DNA of 9,529 nt from Thermococcales archaeon 44_46 (GTDB lineage Archaea > Methanobacteriota_B > Thermococci > Thermococcales > Thermococcaceae): the NCBI GenBank assembly GCA_001507935.1, contig LGET01000049.1, positions 1-9,529 of the forward strand. Reading direction: 5' to 3'. This document shows, in pieces, positions 6,040 through 9,529 of the stretch. The notes under the pieces were generated by a model. It was not told the DNA's origin. It worked only from the letters and a program-made list of their open reading frames with translations, and did not search any database. Made by a program: the position numbers and the translations under genes. Position 1 is the stretch's first letter. Every line of letters starts with the position of its first letter.

Positions 6040-8163
6040 GTGTCTATGGTAACAAAGAGAGATATCCTTTACTTGATATTAATATTTTTTATTGTTACAA
6101 GCTGGACTTATGGGTTTCTCTTTTCAGGTGATGAGTTAGACATAGTAGGTGCATTGTATGCTATTGGACTCCCCAGTTCGGGAGTCCTTGCAATAATGTA
6201 TATCTATTCTAAAAAGCTTGAGAGAGCATCAAAAGCATTACTTCTAATGTCTTTAATAGCCATGACGGTTGGATTAGTCCAGTTATGGAGAGCGATTTCA
6301 ATTTACAGAGAACTAGGAGCTGTCTATCTTAACATTGAAAATGCGGTAAAAGGAACAATAGCAGCTGTTACTGGTAATTACCCAAAGATGGACGAAGTAT
6401 ATTGGGGAACTGAATGGATAATACTAAAATTTGCAGCAATGTTCTTAGGGCTTCCCCTTGTTTACGGAGTGTTTCTATTCTTCCCGATTCTTTTATTACC
6501 TAAAAATTCCATATTAAGGAAGATATCGTTGTTATTTGCCTTTACCTTTGGTCTAATACTTCAAGGATACTTAATCTTTGTTTCTAAGATTGCAGAAACA
6601 GCAGACATGTTACCTTTTTATCTTTCTTTGATATTAATTACATCATGGGAAGTTCCTCTAATATTTGAAAAAGTTAAAAGGCTGAATAAACCAGAAATTC
6701 TTGCCGGAATCACTTTATTATACCTTGGGGTTTTTGGACTTTATTATCTATATTACAGCGCTTTAACAGGCGATATCGGTTGGGCTCCTAACGAGTACAT
6801 TCCTATAAGCTTCTCAGGATACATAACGGGCTTGTTCCTACCATATCAGGCTTTTTTACTTTCTAATTATATCCAGAAAAAAGTACCCACTAATAAACTT
6901 GCGGTTTTATTATCCCTTCCTGCTCTTATACAGATTTTTTTAATAGCTATTATAGCTATTTATGATGGAGTAGAAGTTGATATCCCATTTTGGTATGAGA
7001 TGTTGCTTTCGCCATATCTCATCCCAATTGCATTTCCTTTCCTCTCTGAGGAACTTCGTACAATTTTTGAATTTGAAGTAGAAAAACCAAAACTGATTTA
7101 CGGTCCATCAATTGATGCTCTCCGTGAATTATATGAAAGGGTAGAATACATTGGAGAAGGAGGATTCGCATATGTTTTCAAGGCTATCCGAAAGAGAGAT
7201 GGTAAGACAGTTGCTGTAAAAATTCCAAAAACACTAAATCCAGCTATGGGAAGAATGTTCATTAAAGAAGTTGGCAACTGGCTTCACCTTATACATCCTA
7301 ACATAGTCCGTTTATACGAGGTAAACATTATTCCGGTTCCGTACATCGAGATGGAGTACTGTGAGGACTCCCTCGAAAGGGAGAAGAAGCCGATGGAGGC
7401 AGAGAAGGCGGCCTGGCTGGTCTTCAACGCGGCCGAAGGTCTGAAGTACGCACACTCCAAGAGGATACTCCACAGGGATTTGAAGCCAAGCAACATCCTC
7501 CTGAAGAACGGAATTCCCAAGATTTCCGACTGGGGGCTGAGCAAGTTTATTGGAGAGGAAAGTACCACTACAATGGCTTTTACACCATATTATGCCTCTC
7601 CCGAGCAGATAGCTCCGGAGACCTTCGGCGAGGTTGACGAGAGGAGCGACATCTGGCAGTTAGGCGTCGTCTTCTACGAACTCCTAACGGGCAAGCGCCC
7701 CTTCGACGGCGGCTCCCTTTCGAGCTTAGCCCAGGCGATAACCACGAAGGAGCCGCCGAGGCCGAGCGAGCTGAACCCCGACGCTAGGCCCTTCGACAAC
7801 ATCGTCCTCAAGATGCTCGCCAAGAGGAAAGAGGAGCGCTATGGGAGCGTCGAGGAGCTCCAGAGAGACCTGGCAAAGATCCTCGGCATTAGCTACCAGA
7901 GGAAGCTTGAGAGGAGCGTATCCTCAAAGGACTTCTCCCGTTCGGCCTTCTACGCCGGCGAGCTCGCGCTGATGCACCTCAAGCTCGGCAACTATAAAGA
8001 TGCCCTCAAGTACCTCAACGACCTGAAGGTCTATTCCAAGAGCAGGGAGCTTGACGGCCTGATAAAACAGGTCGAGCTGGCGATGGAGGAAGGTGTCAAG
8101 CTCGGCGAGGACTTCCTTGCCCACGCCGAAGTCCTGATCCACGAGATAAAGATGGGGCGGTGA
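6040..8163 (+). CDS. Polytopic membrane Ser/Thr (Hanks-type) protein kinase
   Basis: The product is about 707 residues from the GTG chosen by the ribosome-binding site at 6027-6036. Residues ~8-340 contain about nine or ten hydrophobic segments (first two ~8-28 and ~34-57), an unusual integral membrane region that may sense the membrane or another protein. A eukaryotic-type kinase domain follows (~364-626). It has Gly loop GEGGFAYV 372-379, VAVK Lys394, alpha-C Glu410, HRDLKPSN with Asp480 and Asn485, DWG with Asp497 in place of DFG, ASPE Glu522, and SDIWQLG. All catalytic residues are present, so it should phosphorylate Ser or Thr, on the cytoplasmic side. The C-terminal ~75 residues are helical, perhaps TPR-like, and end in a module shared with the next gene's TIR protein (669-706). 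Base composition changes sharply within the gene: AT-rich to ~7335, GC-rich after that, with an AT-rich patch at 7540-7605 over the activation segment. This suggests recombination between kinase paralogues. Confidence 0.92.
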   Translation: MSMVTKRDILYLILIFFIVTSWTYGFLFSGDELDIVGALYAIGLPSSGVLAIMYIYSKKLERASKALLLMSLIAMTVGLVQLWRAISIYRELGAVYLNIENAVKGTIAAVTGNYPKMDEVYWGTEWIILKFAAMFLGLPLVYGVFLFFPILLLPKNSILRKISLLFAFTFGLILQGYLIFVSKIAETADMLPFYLSLILITSWEVPLIFEKVKRLNKPEILAGITLLYLGVFGLYYLYYSALTGDIGWAPNEYIPISFSGYITGLFLPYQAFLLSNYIQKKVPTNKLAVLLSLPALIQIFLIAIIAIYDGVEVDIPFWYEMLLSPYLIPIAFPFLSEELRTIFEFEVEKPKLIYGPSIDALRELYERVEYIGEGGFAYVFKAIRKRDGKTVAVKIPKTLNPAMGRMFIKEVGNWLHLIHPNIVRLYEVNIIPVPYIEMEYCEDSLEREKKPMEAEKAAWLVFNAAEGLKYAHSKRILHRDLKPSNILLKNGIPKISDWGLSKFIGEESTTTMAFTPYYASPEQIAPETFGEVDERSDIWQLGVVFYELLTGKRPFDGGSLSSLAQAITTKEPPRPSELNPDARPFDNIVLKMLAKRKEERYGSVEELQRDLAKILGISYQRKLERSVSSKDFSRSAFYAGELALMHLKLGNYKDALKYLNDLKVYSKSRELDGLIKQVELAMEEGVKLGEDFLAHAEVLIHEIKMGR
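7335..8163 (+). other. GC-rich segment of the kinase gene with an AT-rich island at 7540-7605
   Basis: Counted 60-base blocks give about 30-40% GC in the membrane half (for example 6241-6300 and 6481-6540). They give about 57-68% in the C-lobe (7381-7440, 7621-7800). The block 7541-7600 falls back to about 40% and encodes the activation segment just after DWG and up to ASPE. The reading frame is intact throughout, so the mosaic is at DNA level and yields a normal-looking protein. Confidence 0.7.
8044..8157 (+). repeat. C-terminal module, kinase copy
   Basis: This encodes 38 residues beginning RELDGLIKQV and containing KLGED and EVLIHEI. Aligned without gaps to the end of the TIR protein (8755-8868), 18 of 38 residues are identical and most others are conservative. 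The pattern suits two amphipathic helices. It may be a homotypic or common-partner interaction module. The DNA copies are well diverged, so this is an old relationship under selection. Confidence 0.7.
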
Positions 8164-8171
8164 ACTGGGGG
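8159..8171 (+). repeat. 13-bp direct repeat, left copy
   Basis: GGTGAACTGGGGG here is identical to 8980-8992. It includes the kinase stop TGA and the G-run used as ribosome-binding site for the TIR gene. Upstream similarity (GATGGGG) extends the match with one indel. The two copies bracket the TIR gene and the nuclease remnant. Confidence 0.7.
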
Positions 8172-8178
8172 CGAAATC

Positions 8179-8889
8179 TTGGGAGAAAAATTTGACGTTT
8201 TCATAAGCTATTACTCAAAAACCGGGAGGGATTTCGCAAAAGCCCTGAAGAAGGCCTTACAGGAAAATGGCTGGAGAGCATTCTTTGCAGAAAGCGACAT
8301 ACTAACGGGACAGGTGTGGGAAGACAGAATAAGGAGGGCCATCTCCGATGCCGATTATTTCATTTTGCTGCATACCACTGGAACAGAAATGAGAGAATGG
8401 GTAAGGGGGGAGTACCGACAGGCCCTAAGCCTTGGAAAGACAATAATCCCATGTATTCAGATCTTAGGGGATGACACTCTTGGGAAGATATACAGAGATA
8501 TCGAGACTGCATTTCCGGGAATATCCAAGATACAGGCCATAACATGGAAATTTCCCAGTGATCTAACATCAAAGGTCATCTGGGAGTTGAAAAGGCTCCG
8601 GGAAGAAAAAGAACAGCTTGAATATCGGTTGAGCATCGATCCATATCCACGGGAGAGTACGCCTGTCCTGCAGAGAGCTAGAACCGTTGGAACGCCTCTT
8701 TCTCAGGGCGATGTTCATCTTCTCAAACTGAAGGGCTGTGCTGGCAGACATGAAAGGGAACTGGAGAGCGTCATAGATCAGGTAAAGTTCGCAATTAGAG
8801 ATGGAGCTAAGTTGAGAGAGGACTCTATTGCCGAAATTGAAATTCTGATTAACGAGATAGAACTCGACGGTGAGTGCATAAAAGCATAA
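8179..8889 (+). CDS. TIR-domain protein with kinase-shared C-terminal module (candidate NADase effector)
   Basis: This 236-residue soluble protein starts at TTG 8179, fifteen bases after the kinase stop, with GGGGG at 8167-8171. Residues ~4-130 form a TIR domain: FDVFISYYSK (strand A and box 1), GWRAFFAESDI, GQVWEDRIRRAISDADYFILL, then EWVRGEYRQALSLGKTIIP. The last motif closely parallels the SARM1 region DWVHKEIVTAL, which puts Glu78 at the catalytic position of NAD-cleaving TIR enzymes. Prokaryotic TIR proteins commonly deplete NAD or make signalling nucleotides in antiviral defence. Residues ~131-152 are a short coiled coil, and 193-230 repeat the kinase C-terminal module. The shared tail suggests that TIR and kinase bind each other or a common partner. 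Fold and catalytic Glu are clear from sequence. NADase activity and activation by phosphorylation or oligomerisation are inferred. Confidence 0.9.
   Translation: MGEKFDVFISYYSKTGRDFAKALKKALQENGWRAFFAESDILTGQVWEDRIRRAISDADYFILLHTTGTEMREWVRGEYRQALSLGKTIIPCIQILGDDTLGKIYRDIETAFPGISKIQAITWKFPSDLTSKVIWELKRLREEKEQLEYRLSIDPYPRESTPVLQRARTVGTPLSQGDVHLLKLKGCAGRHERELESVIDQVKFAIRDGAKLREDSIAEIEILINEIELDGECIKA
8755..8868 (+). repeat. C-terminal module, TIR copy
   Basis: This encodes 38 residues beginning RELESVIDQV and containing KLRED and EILINEI, the partner of the kinase-encoded module at 8044-8157. The segment just before it (GDVHLLKLKG) weakly resembles GELALMHLKLG of the kinase, so the homologous region may be longer with a deletion in the TIR protein. 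Confidence 0.7.
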
Positions 8890-8903
8890 TGCAGGTGGTG
8901 GCG

Positions 8904-8984
8904 ATGTTCTCAAAGTCTGGCTTCACGGAGAAGGCCAAGGAAGTAGCGGAGAGGTTGGGAGTCCATCTGGTTGATGGGGGGTGA
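8904..8984 (+). pseudogene. Remnant of an Mrr-like restriction endonuclease C-terminus (26 codons)
   Basis: A 26-codon reading frame with a good ribosome-binding site (GGTGGTG at 8894-8900) encodes SGFTEKAKEVAERLGVHLVDG and stops after one more Gly. This matches the end of the Mrr/PD-(D/E)XK nuclease core, where a pattern like FTxxAxxxAxxxGVxLIDG closes the fold, usually followed by ERLxxLM. The catalytic residues would lie further upstream and are absent here. It is therefore a leftover of a nuclease gene, or less likely a genuine microprotein. It lies directly before the right 13-bp repeat. Identification is by motif only. Confidence 0.5.
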
Positions 8985-8992
8985 ACTGGGGG
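8980..8992 (+). repeat. 13-bp direct repeat, right copy
   Basis: GGTGAACTGGGGG is identical to 8159-8171. Here it includes the stop TGA of the nuclease remnant (8982-8984) and the G-run upstream of the beta-propeller start at 9000. Repeat-to-repeat distance is 821 bases. It may mark a duplication or insertion of the TIR cassette, or a junction conserved for translation signals. Confidence 0.7.
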
Positions 8993-8999
8993 TGTTGTG

Positions 9000-9529
9000 A
9001 TGTCCTACTGGGCTAAGACGTATGGTAAGGGAAAGGCTAAGGGAGTAGCCGTTGATGAGAACGGGGACATTATCGTTGTCGGGCAGAAAGAAAAGGACGC
9101 GTTCGTTGCTCGACTTGATAAAGACGGGAACGTGAAGTGGTTCAGGACATATGGAGGAGATAAGTGGGACATCTTCAACGATGTGAAGATAGCTCCCAAT
9201 GGGGACATTATTGTTGCTGGCTCCAGTTGGAGTTTTAGCGCTAGTGATAAGGATGTTTGGATTTTGAGACTAGATAGCGAGGGTAACATTAAATGGCAGA
9301 AGACTTATGGAGGAAGCAATGCTGATGTGGCTAATGCAGTTGCTATCGCTCCAAACGAGGATATTATCGTGGCAGGCTACACTGAAAGTTTTGGGGCTGG
9401 TGATTGGGATGTTTGGGTTCTCAGGCTCGATGCTGATGGTAACGTTAAGTGGCAGAAGACCTATGGGGGAAAATGGAGGGATGAGGCTACTGGGGTTGCC
9501 ATCGCTGACAACGGGGACATTATTGTTGC
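9000..9529 (+). CDS. Beta-propeller repeat protein, 5' part (runs off the window)
   Basis: The open frame begins at ATG 9000 with GGGGGTG at 8988-8994 and continues to the window edge without a stop (176 complete codons). It is built of tandem repeats of the form WxKTYGG - VAIAPNGDIIVAG - DVWVLRLDxDGNVK. Repeats start at Trp4, Trp47, Trp99 and Trp151; the first is short (43 residues) and the next two are 52 residues each. Each carries the four-strand pattern of a propeller blade, like SBBP or delta-60-type repeats. There is no signal peptide, so unlike many surface propeller proteins it should be cytosolic. The repeats are also similar in DNA (9252 and 9408 regions, 156 bases apart), which allows blade number to change by recombination. 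As the gene next to the TIR and kinase genes it may be a recognition or scaffold component. Blade count and C-terminal domains are unseen. Confidence 0.85.
   Translation, partial: MSYWAKTYGKGKAKGVAVDENGDIIVVGQKEKDAFVARLDKDGNVKWFRTYGGDKWDIFNDVKIAPNGDIIVAGSSWSFSASDKDVWILRLDSEGNIKWQKTYGGSNADVANAVAIAPNEDIIVAGYTESFGAGDWDVWVLRLDADGNVKWQKTYGGKWRDEATGVAIADNGDIIV

Noticed and set aside
7525..7535. DWG instead of DFG suggested a pseudokinase.
   Set aside because: The metal-binding Asp and the following Gly are present, and the Gly loop, VAVK Lys, alpha-C Glu, HRD Asp and Asn are intact. Trp in place of Phe is tolerated in some kinases of this family.
7335..7610. The abrupt composition change raised the possibility of an assembly chimera.
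   Set aside because: The reading frame and kinase motifs continue perfectly across all three breakpoints, which favours natural recombination. Read-level data would be needed to exclude an artefact fully.

Overview
The window looks like an accessory island in a hyperthermophilic euryarchaeon, most likely Thermococcales (Thermococcus or Pyrococcus). Three things suggest this: archaeal BRE/TATA-type promoter elements, GGTGAT and GGAGGTGAT ribosome-binding sites, and protein products very rich in Lys and Glu. Taxonomy is inferred from style, not from a marker gene. Every supported gene is on the + strand.

Layout. Positions 1-235 are an AT-rich leader with short inverted and direct repeats. Positions 236-1594 encode a tyrosine recombinase with a complete SSV-like catalytic set (R, K, KxxR, R, Y). 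After a ~110-base gap with a good promoter, a tightly packed gene train begins at 1705 and runs off the right edge. Its genes overlap, abut or sit within about 40 bases of each other. In order they encode a HEPN-like protein (Rx4H motif), a small protein with a possible Cas2/VapD-like fold, an all-helical protein with a long coiled coil, an unrecognised alpha/beta protein with a winged-helix-like tail, and two tandem paralogues whose helical layout resembles ESCRT-III/Snf7 (CdvB) proteins. These are followed by a polytopic membrane Ser/Thr protein kinase, a TIR-domain protein, a short remnant resembling the C-terminus of an Mrr-type restriction nuclease, and the start of a cytosolic beta-propeller protein.

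How they may work together (inference). The set combines a membrane-anchored kinase as transducer, a beta-propeller as possible sensor or scaffold, TIR (NAD-cleaving) and HEPN (RNase) domains as candidate effectors, and membrane-remodelling-like coiled-coil proteins. That is what an anti-mobile-element conflict system would look like, here next to a recombinase. The best direct evidence that the proteins cooperate is that the kinase and the TIR protein end in the same roughly 38-residue module (18 of 38 identical, no gaps). The kinase gene is a composition mosaic: AT-rich membrane half, GC-rich C-lobe, and an AT-rich patch over the activation segment. The TIR gene plus nuclease remnant lies between two perfect 13-bp repeats. 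Both features suggest recombination and module exchange at this locus.
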